Numbered from the stretch's first letter, positions 37,400 to 48,563 are shown. The stretch: DNA of 64,000 bases from JAMXLO01 sp963749575 (GCA_963749575.1 CAVVNM010000020.1:124001-188000); one strand, 5' to 3'. The notes: generated from the sequence alone by a model not told the origin. Translations and numbers: made by a program.

Positions 37400-37664
37400 T
37401 CAATGCCTGGGCGGCGGCATATGACGAAACAGAAACAGCGTCAGAGCCAGTCCAGAACAGTGCGAGAAGGAAGAAGACAAGCGAGATGTGCATGTTGCCC
37501 AGGAACACCGTGACGAACATCAACGCGACCGCCCCGACCATAAGGCCGAAGTGGAGATTGATGACGCGTCGCTCGGGATTGAGGCGAAAATATTGCAGGG
37601 CAAGCATGACGAAGCTCACAATGAACAGCGGGATGATGGCGCCGTTCGGAATGTGCAGGTCCAC
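37400..37664 (-). CDS. Small three-helix membrane protein inside the glc operon, one frameshift as read
   Basis: Restored length 87 residues. GTG 37664 shares bases with the glcE stop (TAGTG). Hydrophobic segments: GAIIPLFIVSFVMLALQYF, LMVGAVALMFVTVFLGN and ISLVFFLLALFW. As read the tail becomes SDAVSVSSYAAAQ, but dropping one base near 37450 gives LALTLFLFRHMPPPRH and a stop 3 bp before glcF. I do not recognise the family. Position and coupling suggest a membrane anchor or quinone-side partner of the GlcDEF complex (inference). Confidence 0.6.
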
Positions 37665-38873
37665 TACATGCCACCGTACAGGCGGCCGGGATTCAGGACC
37701 CCGTGCGGGTCGAGCGCCAGCTTCACGCGCCGCGTGATGCGCGCGAGCGGCTCGGGCTCCGGTGGTATCACGTCCACCGCCGTGCGCAACGATTGAGTGG
37801 CGCGCATCAGCTGCCAGATGCCGCCGGCGGCGGTGACCGCCGCCTCGACCGACGCGTGGACATCAGCTGTGGCTGGCGCGGCGATCCAGACCAAGCCGCC
37901 GCCCCAGTCCAGATAGCCCTGCGCACCGACCGAGTCCGACAGGGTCCGCAGCACGACCGGCCCCGCCGATGGGCGCACGGAGATCCGCCAGATGGCATCC
38001 GCCGGTTCAGCGACCAGCGGCGCAAGATTGCCAATCGCCCGCCACGCGCTGCGCGATGACCGATCGTCCAGGATCTCGCAGGGCGCGCGTTCCAGATCGT
38101 CGCGCAGTCGGGCGGTGCGATAAGTCACCGATGCGGCGAAATCCTCGATCCGCGCGAGGGCGACGGATCGGCCGAAGCCGGCGAGCGCTGGGATGCGGGC
38201 GGCCGCTTCCGCCGGCAGCCAGGCGGCCGCCGAGACGCTGTAGGGCGAACCGAGTGCGGCCGACAGCGCCGTCACACCCGCCGCCGCATCCGAGGCACGG
38301 CAATACGACAGTGCCGACGGCTTCCGGTGCCGGCAGCACTTTCAATGTCACCTCGGTGATGACACCGAGGGTTCCGTGGCTGCCGGCGAGCAGCTTGCAC
38401 AAATCCAGCCCGGTGACGTTCTTCAGCACGCGCCCTCCCGAGTGGATCGCCTCGCCGTGCCCGGTCACCGCGCGAATACCAAGCACGTGATCGCGCATGG
38501 CGCCCCAGGCGATGCGCCGTGGACCCGACAGGTTGGTGGCAATCACGCCGCCAAGTGTCTGCTGCCCGCCAGAGCCATAGATCGCGGCGAGGTCGGGTGG
38601 TTCGGCGATGATATGCTGCCCTCGTTCGGCCAGAACGGCCTCGACTTCCGACAGCAGCGTTCCGGCGAGCGCCGAAATGACCAATTCGTTCGGCGAATAC
38701 AGCGTGATGCCGGAGAGGTTGCGAATGGAGAGCGAGCGCGCCGCCTGCACCGGGCGCAGCATGGCGGTCTTGGTGCCGTTGCCGATGATCGCAAGCGGCG
38801 CCCTCGCATTCGCGGCCTCGGCGACCACGACGGCAATCGCCCCTTCGTCAGTTGGGGCGAGTGGCTCGCTCAA
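37664..38873 (-). CDS. glcE: Glycolate oxidase FAD-binding subunit GlcE, one frameshift as read
   Basis: Restored length 402 residues. TTG 38873 overlaps the glcD stop in TTGA. The FAD PCMH domain contains APLAIIGNGTKTAM, ISALAGTLLSEVEAVL, GSGGQQTLGGVIATN and GGRVLKNVTGLDL. An extra G near 38298 breaks the frame after VVLPCL, and the C-terminal part (RIEDFAASVTYR, DWGGGLVWIA, LDPHGVLNPGRLY) resumes in the other frame. It is shorter than GlcD and lacks an extensive substrate cap, as usual for GlcE. Confidence 0.9.
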
Positions 38874-40298
38874 CGGTTCCCGGCCAGCGGAAACACCTTG
38901 TTGGCGTTGAGCAGCCAGCCGGGATCGAATGCGGACTTGATGCGTCGCTGCTGATCCAGCTCGCTGCGCGTTGAACTGGACCGGCATCAGTTCGCGCTTT
39001 TCCACACCGACGCCGTGCTCGCCGGTCAGACAACCGCCCATCTCGACGCACAGCTTCAGGATGTCGGCGCCGAACCGCTCGGCGCGGTGGAAGCTGTCGG
39101 GATCGTTGGCATCGAACATGATCAGCGGATGCAGATTGCCGTCGCCGGCGTGGAAGATATTGGCGACCTTCAGCCCATACGCGTCGCCCATCTCGCCGAT
39201 GCGGCCCAGCACCTCCGGCAGACGCGACGTGGGAATGACGCCGTCCATGCAGAGATAGTCCGGACTGATGCGGCCGATCGCGCCGAATGCGCCTTTGCGG
39301 CCCTTCCAGATCGCCAGCGATTCCTCCGCCGACTGTGAGACCCTCAGGCTGATCGGATGGTGCCGCTCGCAGATCGCCCGGATGCGCGCCAGCAGATCAT
39401 CCTGCTCCGCCGCGCTGCCTTCCACCTCGATGATAAGCAGCGCCTCGGCATCCAGCGGATAGCCCGCGTGCGCGAATTCCTCGCAGGCATGGATCGCCGG
39501 ACGGTCCATGAACTCCAGCGCCACCGGAATGATGCCCGACGAGATGATCGAATCGACGCAGGCGCCGGCGATTTCGTTGGAGCGGAACGCGGCCAACATC
39601 GCGCGCGCGCCCTCCGGCGAGCGCAGGATCCGCACGGTGACCTCGGTGATCACGGCCAACTGGCCCTCGCTGCCGGTCAGCAGACCGAGCCAGTCATAGC
39701 CGGCGGCGTCGAGATGCTCACCGCCGATGGAGATGATCTCGCCATCCACCGTGACGATCTTCAATCCCAGCAGGTTGTTGGCGGTGACACCGTATTTCAG
39801 GCAGTGCGCACCGCCGGAGTTCATGCTGACGTTGCCGCCGATCATGCAGGCGAGCTGGCTCGATGGGTCGGGCGCGTAGAAGAACCCCCTGCCCTGCACT
39901 GCATTGGTGATGCCGATGTTGGTCACCCCGGCCTGCACCGTGGCGCAGCGGTCGGCGTAGTCGATGTCGAGGATCCGATTCATCCGCATCAGTCCCACCA
40001 CCACTGCATCCGCCATCGGCAGCGCCCCGCCTGACAGCGACGTGCCGGCGCCGCGCGGCACCACACGCACGCCCTCGGCGTGGCAGAACCGCATGACCGC
40101 GGCGACCTGTTCGGTCGTCTCCGGTAGCACAACGACAAGTGGCGGCTGGCGATAGGCCGGCAACCCGTCAGTCTCATACGGTTTCAGGCGGAGCGGGTCG
40201 GCGATCACCGCCTCCGCTGGCAGCAGCGCGCGCAGACCGGCCACGATGGCGGCGCTGCGGGCCAGAACCTCCGGCTTCGGGTCCGGCTGTGTGATCAT
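38870..40298 (-). CDS. glcD: Glycolate oxidase subunit GlcD (FAD-linked), one frameshift near the C-terminus
   Basis: Restored length 475 residues. PCMH-type FAD-binding motifs VVPRGAGTSLSGGA and IGGNVSMNSGGAHCLKYG, and the C-terminal HAGDGNLHPLI and GCLTGEHGVGVEKR blocks of FAD-linked oxidases, are clear. An extra base near 38975 interrupts it after MPVQFNA; the remaining frame gives SAFDPGWLLNANKVFPL and TGA at 38872. It is the catalytic subunit that oxidises glycolate (or D-lactate) to glyoxylate. The gene heads the operon glcD-glcE-small membrane protein-glcF-TPR. Confidence 0.92.
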
Positions 40299-40500
40299 GC
40301 GGGAAAAATGGGCCTCGTCGCCGTTGGTGGCAAGCCGCGGGGTTCCCTGGTCAGACCAGCTGTCGACAGCAGTGCCGATGGTGTTATTGGCACGATATTA
40401 CCCGGCCAAGGTGCGCTCGGCCGCGCCGCTCGGCATATTCTGGTAAAGCCCTGTCCGCCGCGTATAACCTGCATCCCGTTGCCACCAGAGGCTTGCCGGT

Positions 40501-42414
40501 ATGATCACTGCTTTCCGCCGCTACCTTGAGACCTGGGTGGCCCGCGGCTTCTTCCTGATCCTGGTGGTCGTGTTCATCTCCTGGGGCGTTGGCGACGTGA
40601 TCCGGATGATCGGCACCTCGACCTGGGTCGCCAAGGTCGGCGGTCAGACGATCGAAGGCGCACAGCTCCAGGAGGCCTACCAGCGCGGAATGGCGCAGAC
40701 GACCCGGAATTTGCCGCCCGGCCAAGAACCGACCCAGGATATGCGCAGCGCCGTGGCGCGCGAGACGTTGCAGCAGCTCATCACCCAGGCAGCGTTGAAC
40801 CAGGAACTGGAGCGACTGCATATTGTCGCGCCGGACCAGGTGGTGCGGCAGATGGTGTACGCCATGCCGGCGTTCCATGGCCCGAACGGCCAGTTCGACC
40901 AGCAGAGCTTCCTGGCAGCCCTGCGCAATAACGGCCTGACCGAGCCGCGCTTCCTTGATATGATGCGCGGAGAGTTGGCGGAGCGGCAGTTGCTCGGCGC
41001 GGTCAGCGCCGGCGCAGCGATACCCGAGGTGCTGCTGCGCCCATTGTATCAGGGCCAGTTCGAGAAGCGTTCGGCCGACATGGTCGAATTTCCGATCGCC
41101 TCTGCGCCCGAGCCGCCTGCCCCGACCGAGCTCGAGCTGCAGCGCTGGTACGATAACCACCCCGATCAATATTCCGCACCGGAATTTCGCAAAATCAAGG
41201 CAGTCGTGCTGTCTCCGCAGACTCTGGCGAAGGATATCCCGATCAGCGATGCCGACCTTCAGGCGGCCTATGAGCAGCGTAAGGCGCAGTATGTGACACC
41301 GGCGCGGCGGTCTGCCGAGGTGATCTCGGTGGCGGACGCGGCGAAGGCCAAAGCACTCGCGGAGACCTGGCGGGGTGGCGCCGACTGGCCGGCAATGCAG
41401 CGGGCGGCGCAGGACGCCGGCGGCTCGGCTATCGCGCTCGACGATGCGACCGAGCACGAATTCCCCGACGCCGAGCTGGGACGTAGCGTGTTCGGCGCCA
41501 CGCCCGACACTGTGACCGGTCCGGACCAGGGCGCACTGGGCTGGCATATCGTCCGGGTCATCAAGGCAAGCCCCGGCAGCGAGCAGAGCTTCGAGCAGGT
41601 GAAGGACACGCTGCGCAACGAGTTGCTCGCCGCCAAGGCCGCGGATCTGATGTACGATCGCGCCAACAAGGTGGACAACGTGCTGGGTGGCGGCGCCAGC
41701 CTGGACGAGATGCCAAGTGACCTCGGTCTGGTCGGCATTGCCGGCACGCTGGATGCCGAGGGGAACACCCCAGATGGCACGCCGGCACCGATCCCTGGCC
41801 CGCCCGAGCTGAAGGCCGCGCTGATCAAGGCCGCATTCGAGACCCAGAAGGGCGATCCGCCGCGACTGGTCGAGGTGCCGACGCCATCGACCGGGGGTTC
41901 GGCATATTACGCGCTGAGCATCGTCGACGTGACGCCGCCCGCAGTGAAGCCGTTCGACACGGTGAAGCAGCAAGTCGCGGCGGACTGGGCGCACGATCAG
42001 CAGCGTCACGCACAGGAGCAGGCGGCGGCGAAACTGCTTGCCGCCGTCAAGGGAGGGCTGTCGCTTGCGGATGCTGCGGCCGTCGCGGGTGTGACGGTGC
42101 GGCGCACGCCGCTGATCAGCCGAGGCGCCACGGCCGAGGGCATGCCGCCGCAGCTCGCGCAGCTGCTGTTCGCGCTGAAGCAGGGCGAGCCGACCATGGT
42201 GGAAACCGGCGACGCTTTCATCGTTGCGGTTCCGGCCGAGATCATCGAAGCAGATCCGAAGGCGGATCCGGCCGGCTACGGCCAGGTGCGCCAGGCGGTG
42301 GCCCGTTCGATCGGCACCGATCTGGCCAGCGTGTTCGCAGAGGCATTGCGAGCCCGCGCCGAGCCGCGCATCAATCAGTCCGTCCTGGACAACGTAACCG
42401 GTCAGCAGCAATGA
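40501..42414 (+). CDS. SurA/PpiD-like periplasmic folding chaperone (peptidylprolyl isomerase)
   Basis: 637 residues, the usual PpiD size. A single N-terminal membrane anchor (FFLILVVVFISWGVGDV) is followed by the SurA-N helical chaperone domain (TWVAKVGGQTIEGAQ) and a long charged region. A parvulin-like domain (APTELELQRWYDNHPDQY, ADWPAMQ, GALGWHIVRV) is weakly recognisable near residue 200-360; key catalytic residues look degenerate. Its stop overlaps the trpE ATG (ATGA), the order found in alphaproteobacteria. Confidence 0.85.
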   Translation: MITAFRRYLETWVARGFFLILVVVFISWGVGDVIRMIGTSTWVAKVGGQTIEGAQLQEAYQRGMAQTTRNLPPGQEPTQDMRSAVARETLQQLITQAALNQELERLHIVAPDQVVRQMVYAMPAFHGPNGQFDQQSFLAALRNNGLTEPRFLDMMRGELAERQLLGAVSAGAAIPEVLLRPLYQGQFEKRSADMVEFPIASAPEPPAPTELELQRWYDNHPDQYSAPEFRKIKAVVLSPQTLAKDIPISDADLQAAYEQRKAQYVTPARRSAEVISVADAAKAKALAETWRGGADWPAMQRAAQDAGGSAIALDDATEHEFPDAELGRSVFGATPDTVTGPDQGALGWHIVRVIKASPGSEQSFEQVKDTLRNELLAAKAADLMYDRANKVDNVLGGGASLDEMPSDLGLVGIAGTLDAEGNTPDGTPAPIPGPPELKAALIKAAFETQKGDPPRLVEVPTPSTGGSAYYALSIVDVTPPAVKPFDTVKQQVAADWAHDQQRHAQEQAAAKLLAAVKGGLSLADAAAVAGVTVRRTPLISRGATAEGMPPQLAQLLFALKQGEPTMVETGDAFIVAVPAEIIEADPKADPAGYGQVRQAVARSIGTDLASVFAEALRARAEPRINQSVLDNVTGQQQ

Positions 42415-43941
42415 ACATTCCGGTCCAGCCTGGCTTCGCCAGCTTCCGGTCCTGCGTACGAAGCCGGGCGCGGCACGCTGGTGTGGCGGCACGAGGTGGC
42501 CGACCTGGAGACGCCGGTCGCCGCCTTCCTGAAGTTGGCGCACGGGCGGCCGAATTCGTTCTTGCTGGAGAGCGTGGAGGGCGGCGCGGCACGCGGGCGC
42601 TATTCGATCATCGGCATGGAGCCGGATTTGGTCTGGCGCTGCCGCGACGGGCGTGCCGAAGTCAACCGCTATGCGCAGTCGGCACCGCACGCCTTCCTCG
42701 CGGATTCACGGCCGGCGCTGGATAGCCTGCGCGCGATAATCGCCGAGGCCCGGCTCGACGTGCCGGCCAATCTGCCGCCTATGGCGGGAGGGCTGGTGGG
42801 CTACCTGGGCTACGACATGGTTCGCCAGATGGAACGTCTGCCGGCGCAGAACCGTGACGTGATCGGCGTGCCGGAAGGCTTGATGATGCGGCCGACGCTG
42901 TTCGCGATCTTCGATAACGTGAACGACGAGCTGACGCTGGCGGCACCGGTCTATCCGCAGGCCGACATGACCGCGGAGGCCGCATGGGACTACGCGCAGA
43001 AGCGGCTGGCAGAGGCGGAGGCCGCGCTGGAGCGGCCGCTGCCGCATCCGCCGCCGCCGGTGATGTTGCCCGATCCGCCGGCGCCCAGTTCGAATTTTGC
43101 CAAGCCCGACTTTCTGGCCGCGGTGGGGCGGTGCAAGGATTACATCGCGGCAGGGGACGCGTTCCAGATCGTCATCAGCCAGCGCTTCGCGGTGCCGTTC
43201 GTGCTGCCGCCGTTCTCGCTGTACCGGGCCTTGCGGCGGATCAATCCGGCGCCGTTTCTGTTCTTCCTGGATTTCGGCGGCTTCGCCGTCGTGGGATCGA
43301 GTCCGGAGGTGCTGGTGCGTCTGCGCGACGGGACGGTGACGATCCGCCCGCTCGCCGGGACGCGGCGGCGCGGTGCGACATATGAAGAGGACCAGGCGCT
43401 GGAGGCGGAACTGCTGACCGACCCGAAGGAGCGGGCCGAGCATCTGATGCTGCTTGATCTCGGGCGCAACGATGTCGGGCGGGTGGCGGAGATCGGGTCG
43501 GTAAAGGTCACGGAGAGCTTTGCCATCGAACGCTTCAGCCACGTGATGCATATCTCATCCAATGTGGAAGGGAGCCTGCACGAAGGGCTGGATGCGCTGG
43601 ATGCACTGGTCGCGGGGTTCCCGGCCGGCACACTGTCGGGCGCGCCGAAGGTGCGCGCGATGGAGATCATCGAGGAACTGGAGCCGGATCGGCGCAGCAT
43701 CTACGCCGGCTGCATCGGCTACTTTGCCGCCAACGGCACAATGGATACCTGCATCGGCTTACGCACCGCGCTGGTGAAGGACGGCGTCATGTATGTGCAG
43801 GCGGGTGCCGGAATCGTCGCGGATTCAGAGGCCGAGTTCGAACACGAGGAATGCCACCAGAAGGCCCGTGCACTGCTGCGGGCGGCGGACGAGGCGGTGC
43901 GGTTCGCGGCCGGGAAGTCTGGCGCGAACCACCCTGGTTGA
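42411..43941 (+). CDS. trpE: Anthranilate synthase component I, one frameshift near the start as read
   Basis: Restored length 509 residues. MNIPVQPGFASFR then, after an extra T near 42453, AYEAGRGTLVWRHEVADLETPV. Chorismate-binding enzyme motifs in the C-terminal half: GDAFQIVISQRF, FFLDFGGFAVVGSSPEVLV, IRPLAGTRRRG, DLGRNDVGRVA, MHISSNVEGSL and AGCIGYFAANGTMDTCIGLRT. It combines chorismate with ammonia from TrpG to make anthranilate. The trpG, trpD and trpC genes follow. The 169-bp gap 43942-44110 holds no attenuator I can support. Confidence 0.92.
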
Positions 43942-44110
43942 GGCAACGCGTCGATCACTTCTGCTACTGCGGATGCGCCCGCGGCGGTCGCAAGCACTGC
44001 GGGAAGCGCGGGATGCGGAGAGCGGTCGGGTCCAGCAGCCCAACTGTCGAGGGGCTTGAGACCGCGACGCGGGCACGCCACACTCGCGATGCTCGGAGGG
44101 TGCCTATCCG

Positions 44111-44707
44111 ATGATCCTGCTCATCGACAACTACGACTTATTCACCTTCAACCTGTTCCACTACCTGGGTGAGGTCGGCGCGCGCTGCGAGGTCTGGCGC
44201 AATGACAAGATCAGTGTCGCAGACGTGCTCGCCGGTCAACCGGAGGCGATCGTGCTGTCGCCCGGTCCCTGCACACCGAACGAGGCCGGTATCTGCCTCG
44301 AGCTGATCACCGCCGCAGCCGGCAAGGTGCCGATCCTGGGTGTCTGTCTCGGCCATCAGGCAGTCGGCCAGGCATTCGGTGGCAACGTGGTGCGCGCGCC
44401 GGTGCCGATGCATGGCAAGGTCAGCCGCATCTTCCACGCCGGCACCGACATCCTGGAGGCCCTGCCGTCGCCGTTCAGCGCGACGCGCTACCACAGCCTG
44501 ATCGTGGATCGTGGGACACTGCCCGAGGTGCTGATCCCGACCGCCTGGACCGAGGACGGACTGGTCATGGGGATGCGCCACCGCACGCTGCCGGTGTTCG
44601 GCGTGCAGTTCCACCCGGAAAGCATCGCCAGCCAGCATGGCCATGAATTGCTGGCCAATTTCATGGCGATCGCACGCGGCACGAACACGCCGGCGCGGGC
44701 GGCCTGA
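44111..44707 (+). CDS. trpG: Anthranilate synthase component II (glutamine amidotransferase)
   Basis: 198 residues, class I GATase fold. Nucleophile Cys in LGVCLGHQAVG (residue about 79), oxyanion SPGPCTP, and the catalytic His/Glu in FGVQFHPESIAS. It supplies ammonia to TrpE for anthranilate, and could also serve PabB. No frameshift. ATG 44111 follows GGAGGGTG at about 44096-44103. Confidence 0.94.
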   Translation: MILLIDNYDLFTFNLFHYLGEVGARCEVWRNDKISVADVLAGQPEAIVLSPGPCTPNEAGICLELITAAAGKVPILGVCLGHQAVGQAFGGNVVRAPVPMHGKVSRIFHAGTDILEALPSPFSATRYHSLIVDRGTLPEVLIPTAWTEDGLVMGMRHRTLPVFGVQFHPESIASQHGHELLANFMAIARGTNTPARAA

Positions 44708-44716
44708 AAGGGCGAT

Positions 44717-45734
44717 GTGTCCAACAATCTCAAGCCGTTCCTGGTTCGCCTTGCCGCCGGAGCAACGCTGACCGACATCGACGCCGAGGCCGCCTTCGAC
44801 ATCATCATGTCCGGCGAGGCAACGCCGGCACAGATCGGTGCGCTGCTGATGGCGATGCGGGTCCGCGGCGAGACGGTGCCGGAGATCACTGGTGCAGTGC
44901 GCGCGATGCGGGCACGAATGACCACTGTCGCGGCGCCGCCCGACGCGATCGATGTCTGCGGCACGGGAGGTGATGCGGCAGGCACGCTGAACGTCTCTAC
45001 CGCGGTGACCTTCGTTGTCGCCGGCTGCGACGTGCCGGTGGCCAAGCACGGCAACCGGGCGCTGTCGTCACGCACCGGCGGGGCGGACGTGCTGACGGCG
45101 CTCGGCGTGAACGTCGACGTGCCGCTGGATCGGCTGCCGGACATCCTGCGCGCGGCGAACTGCGCCTTCCTGTTCGCGCCGCGCCACCACCCCTCGATGC
45201 GGCATGCCGCCGGCCCGCGGGTGGAACTGGGGACGCGGACGATCTTCAACCTGCTGGGCCCGCTGGCCAATCCGGCGCGCGTACGCCGTCAGCTGATCGG
45301 GGTGTTCGCGCCCGAGTGGGCCGGGCCGATGGCCGAAACGCTGGGCCGGCTGGGCAGCGAGACGGCGTGGATCGTGCATGGCCAGGGGCTCGACGAACTG
45401 ACGGTGGCCGGCGAGAATCAGGTGACCGCCTGGCAAGGCGGCAGCCCTGCGCCGTTTCACCGTCAATCCGGAGGACGCCGGTCTGTCACGTGCTCCTGTT
45501 GAGGCGATCCGTGGCGGCGACGCGGCGATGAACGCCGCAACGTTGCAGGCGCTGCTGCAGGGCGCGACCGGTCCCTACCGCGACACGGTGCTGCTGAATG
45601 CCGCCGCCGCACTGATCGTGGCGGCGCGCGCCGGCGATCTGCGCGAGGGCGCGGCACTTGCCGGCCGTTCGATCGCTTCCGGCGCCGCCCTCGCCGCCCT
45701 GGAAACGCTGCGGCGCGAGACGGCCGTCCCGTGA
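44717..45734 (+). CDS. trpD: Anthranilate phosphoribosyltransferase, one frameshift as read
   Basis: Restored length 338 residues. GTG 44717 (MSNNLKPFL). The glycine-rich PRPP site IDVCGTGGDAAGTLNVSTAV, KHGNRALSSRTGGADVL, AFLFAPRHHPSM and TIFNLLGPLANPA are intact. An extra C near 45443 (CCC for CC) shifts the frame before RRFTVNPEDAGLSR; the C-terminus continues to the stop at 45734. It joins anthranilate to PRPP. The trpC ATG follows at 45743. Confidence 0.92.
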
Positions 45735-45742
45735 AGGATACG

Positions 45743-46570
45743 ATGCCCGTTACCACGAACGTCCCGGCCTCCGATGTCCTGGCGCGCATCTGCGCGGACA
45801 CGCGGGCAGCCGTGGCAAAAGCCAAGAGCGCGACCAGCCTGGAGGCGCTGCGCGGCCAGATCGATGCGCGCAGCAATGCCCCGCGCGGCTTCGGACCGGC
45901 ATTGAAGGAGACGGTCGTCAGATGGGCGCTATGGCCTGATCGCCGAGATCAAGAAGGCGTCGCCGTCGGGCGGGCTGATCCGTCCCGACTTCGACCCGCC
46001 CGGCGCTGGCGCGTGCGTATCGCGACGGTGGCGCGGCGTGTCTGTCCGTGCTGACCAATACGCCGCACTTCCAGGGCAGCCGCGATGCATCTGGTGGCGG
46101 CTCGCGCCGCCGTCGATCTGCCGGTGCTGCGCAAGGATTTCATCCTCGATCCGTGGCAGGTCTATGAGAGCCGTGCGATGGGGGCCGACTGCATCCTTCT
46201 GATCCTCGCCGCATTGACCGACACCGAGGCGCGCGAGCTGGAGGCACTGGCTCGTGCCCTGGACATGGACGTGCTCGCCGAGGTGCACGATGAACGCGAA
46301 GTGGAGCGGGCGCTGGGGTTGGAGACGCAGCTGATCGGCATCAACAACCGCAACCTCAAGACGCTGGCGACGGATCTGGCGACGACCGAGGAACTGGCGC
46401 CGCAAGTGCCGCCCGATCGGTTCCTGATCGCCGAAAGCGGCATTCGCAGCCATGCCGACCTGCGCCGGCTTGCCGCGGCTGGGGCACAGTGCTTCCTGGT
46501 CGGCGAGAGCCTGCTGCGCCAGCCCGACGTCATGGCGGCGACGCGCGCACTGCTGACAGGCGAACCATGA
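45743..46570 (+). CDS. trpC: Indole-3-glycerol-phosphate synthase, three frameshifts as read
   Basis: Restored length 274 residues. ATG 45743 is backed by AAGGA at 45735-45739. Frame changes by +1 near 45923 (TGGG for TGG), near 46001 (CCGG for CCG) and near 46083. Once skipped, YGLIAEIKKASPSGGLI, SVLTNTPHFQGS, LVAARAAVDLPVLRKDFILD, GINNRNLKTL and FLIAESGIRSHADL give a full (beta/alpha)8 enzyme with the catalytic Lys/Glu set. It converts the anthranilate derivative to indole-glycerol-phosphate. The stop overlaps moaC (ATGA). Confidence 0.9.
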
Positions 46571-47040
46571 GCCAGGATTTCTCTCATTTCGACGCGCGCG
46601 GCCAGGCGGCGATGGTGGATGTCGGCGCCAAGCCGGTCACCGAACGCACCGCGACGGCACGCGCACGCGTGGCGATGCTGCCGGCGACGGCGGCGCTGAT
46701 CCGTAGCGGCGGGGCAAAGAAGGGCGACGTGCTGGGAGTGGCGCGCATCGCCGGCATCATGGCGGCAAAGCGCACGTCCGAACTGATCCCGCTGTGCCAT
46801 CCGCTGCCGATCAGCGCGGTGTCGCTGGAACTTGCGGTCGCCGATGACGCGGTGGAGATCGCCGCGACGGTGCGCACCACGGGACAGACCGGGGTCGAGA
46901 TGGAGGCGCTGACTGCGGCCTCGGTGGCGGCGCTGACGGTCTACGACATGTGCAAGTCGGTGGATCGCGGGATGCGCATCGAGGCGTTGCGCCTGACCCA
47001 CAAGGCAGGCGGCAAGTCGGGTGAGTTCGTCCAGGACTAG
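46567..47040 (+). CDS. moaC: Cyclic pyranopterin monophosphate synthase
   Basis: 157 residues, canonical MoaC length. Motifs RGQAAMVDVGAKPVTERTA, MAAKRTSELIPLCHPLP (active-site KRTSELIPLCH) and GVEMEALTAASVAALTVYDMCK are intact. It turns the 8-cyclo-GTP intermediate into cPMP for molybdenum cofactor. ATG 46567 overlaps the trpC stop, a typical alphaproteobacterial trpC-moaC coupling. Its C-terminal 20 nt overlap the glpD start. Confidence 0.95.
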   Translation: MSQDFSHFDARGQAAMVDVGAKPVTERTATARARVAMLPATAALIRSGGAKKGDVLGVARIAGIMAAKRTSELIPLCHPLPISAVSLELAVADDAVEIAATVRTTGQTGVEMEALTAASVAALTVYDMCKSVDRGMRIEALRLTHKAGGKSGEFVQD

Positions 47041-48563
47041 CCCATTCGACCTCGCCATCATCGGCGGCGGCATCAACGGCTGCGGCATCGCGCGCGACGC
47101 GGCCGGCCGCGGGCTGTCGGTGCTGCTGGTCGAACAGGGCGATCTCGCGCGCGGCACCTCGTCCGCCTCGACCAAGCTGATCCACGGCGGGCTGCGCTAC
47201 CTGGAGCACTACGCGTTCCGCCTGGTGCGCGAGTCGCTCGCGGAACGCGAGGTGCTGCTGCGCGCCGCACCACACATCATTCATCCGATGCGCTTCGTGC
47301 TGCCGCATCACGCCGGGCTGCGGCCGCGCTGGTTGATCCGGCTTGGCCTGTGCCTCTACGACAACATGGGCGGACGGGAGATTCTCCCGGGCACGCGTAC
47401 GCTGGACCTGCGCTCGGACCCGGCCGGCGTGCCACTGCGGCCGCAGTTTACCCACGGCTTCGAGTATTCCGATTGTTGGGTCGATGACGCGCGGCTGGTG
47501 GTGCTGAATGCCCGCGACGCCGCCGCCCGCGGAGCGGACATCCGCACCCGCACGCGATGCATCCGCGCCAGGCATGCGGATGGTGTCTGGCAGCTCACGC
47601 TGGCGGGTGGCGCCACGGAAGCCGCGCGCGTGCTGGTGAATGCCGCAGGTCCTTCCGTGACCCGCGTGCTGCGCGGCGTAGTCGGTGAGACAGAACCCCG
47701 GCGCATCCGGCTGGTGAAGGGCAGCCACATCGTGGTGCCGCGACTGTATGCGCATGATCGCAGCTACATTTTCCAGAACGCGGACGGCCGGGTCTGCTTT
47801 GCGATACCATATGAGCAGGACTTCACGCTGATCGGCACCACCGATGCGGATTTTCACGGCGATCCCATGATAGTGGTGACCTCGGCCGATGAAGAGCGCT
47901 ACCTGTGCGGCGCGGTCAGTGAGTATCTGCGCACACCGGTTGAGCCTGGGGACATCGTCTGGCGCTACGCCGGCGTACGACCACTGCTCGACGACGGCAC
48001 CGGCAAAGCGCAGGAGGCGACGCGCGATTATGCGCTGGCGCTGGCGACCCCTGCCCTGCTGTCGGTGTTCGGTGGCAAGATCACCACGTATCGGCGAATG
48101 GCGGAATCCGCGGTGGGCAAGCTCGCTGGGTGGTTCCCGCAATCTGCCCGGGGCCTGGACCGCCAGCGCTGCGTTGCCGGGCGGAGATTTTCCGTGGGAC
48201 GGCATCGAACAGGTGCGTGCCGATCTGGCGCGGCGCTATCCGTTTCTGTCGGATGGCCTGTGCCGTCGCCTGGTTCGCAGCTATGGCACCACGGCAGCCG
48301 CGATGCTTGGCGACGCACGCAAGGTCGCCGACATGGGGCGCTGTCTGGGCGCTGATCTCACCGAGCGTGAGGTCGATTGGCAGGTCCGTACCGAATGGGC
48401 GAGGTCGTCCGAGGACGTACTGTGGCGCCGCAGCAAGCTTGGTCTGAGGATGCGTGAAGGCGAGGTCACTGCGCTGGAGCAATACCTCGATCGGAGGCTG
48501 GACCAGGAACGCGACCCTGTCGGCACAGTCGTTGCGGGCAGTACCACGGACACTTCTGATTGA
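47021..48563 (+). CDS. glpD: Glycerol-3-phosphate dehydrogenase (FAD), one frameshift as read
   Basis: Restored length 513 residues. GTG 47021 overlaps moaC by 20 bp. FAD motif FDLAIIGGGINGCGIARDAAGRG, then DLARGTSSASTKLIHGGLRYLEHY, DCWVDDARLVVLNARDAA, VKGSHIVVP, YIFQNADGRVCFAIPYEQDFTLIGTTD and GGKITTYRRMAESA. An extra T near 48133 breaks the frame at FPQ; the helical C-terminal domain (YGTTAAAMLGDA, REVDWQVRTEWARSSEDVLWRRSKLGL) continues in the other frame. It feeds electrons to quinone at the inner membrane. Confidence 0.92.

Noticed and set aside
40384..42690. A 768-codon open frame antisense to the SurA/PpiD-like gene
   Set aside because: It is His/Arg/Gly-rich and matches the antisense pattern of high-GC codon usage; the plus-strand frame has a clear anchor, SurA domain and coupling to trpE.
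43942..44110. A trp leader/attenuator or a small gene between trpE and trpG
   Set aside because: No Trp-rich peptide or terminator-like hairpin is visible, and the short frame there is Arg/Gly-rich shadow without a ribosome site.
42411..46570. True pseudogenisation of tryptophan biosynthesis (tryptophan auxotroph)
   Set aside because: The breaks are single-base insertions with intact motifs around them and no in-frame stops or deletions, and the same defect hits unrelated genes across the window.
46567..47040. Horizontal insertion of moaC into the trp cluster
   Set aside because: trpC-moaC coupling is usual in alphaproteobacteria and the overlap (ATGA) is orderly.
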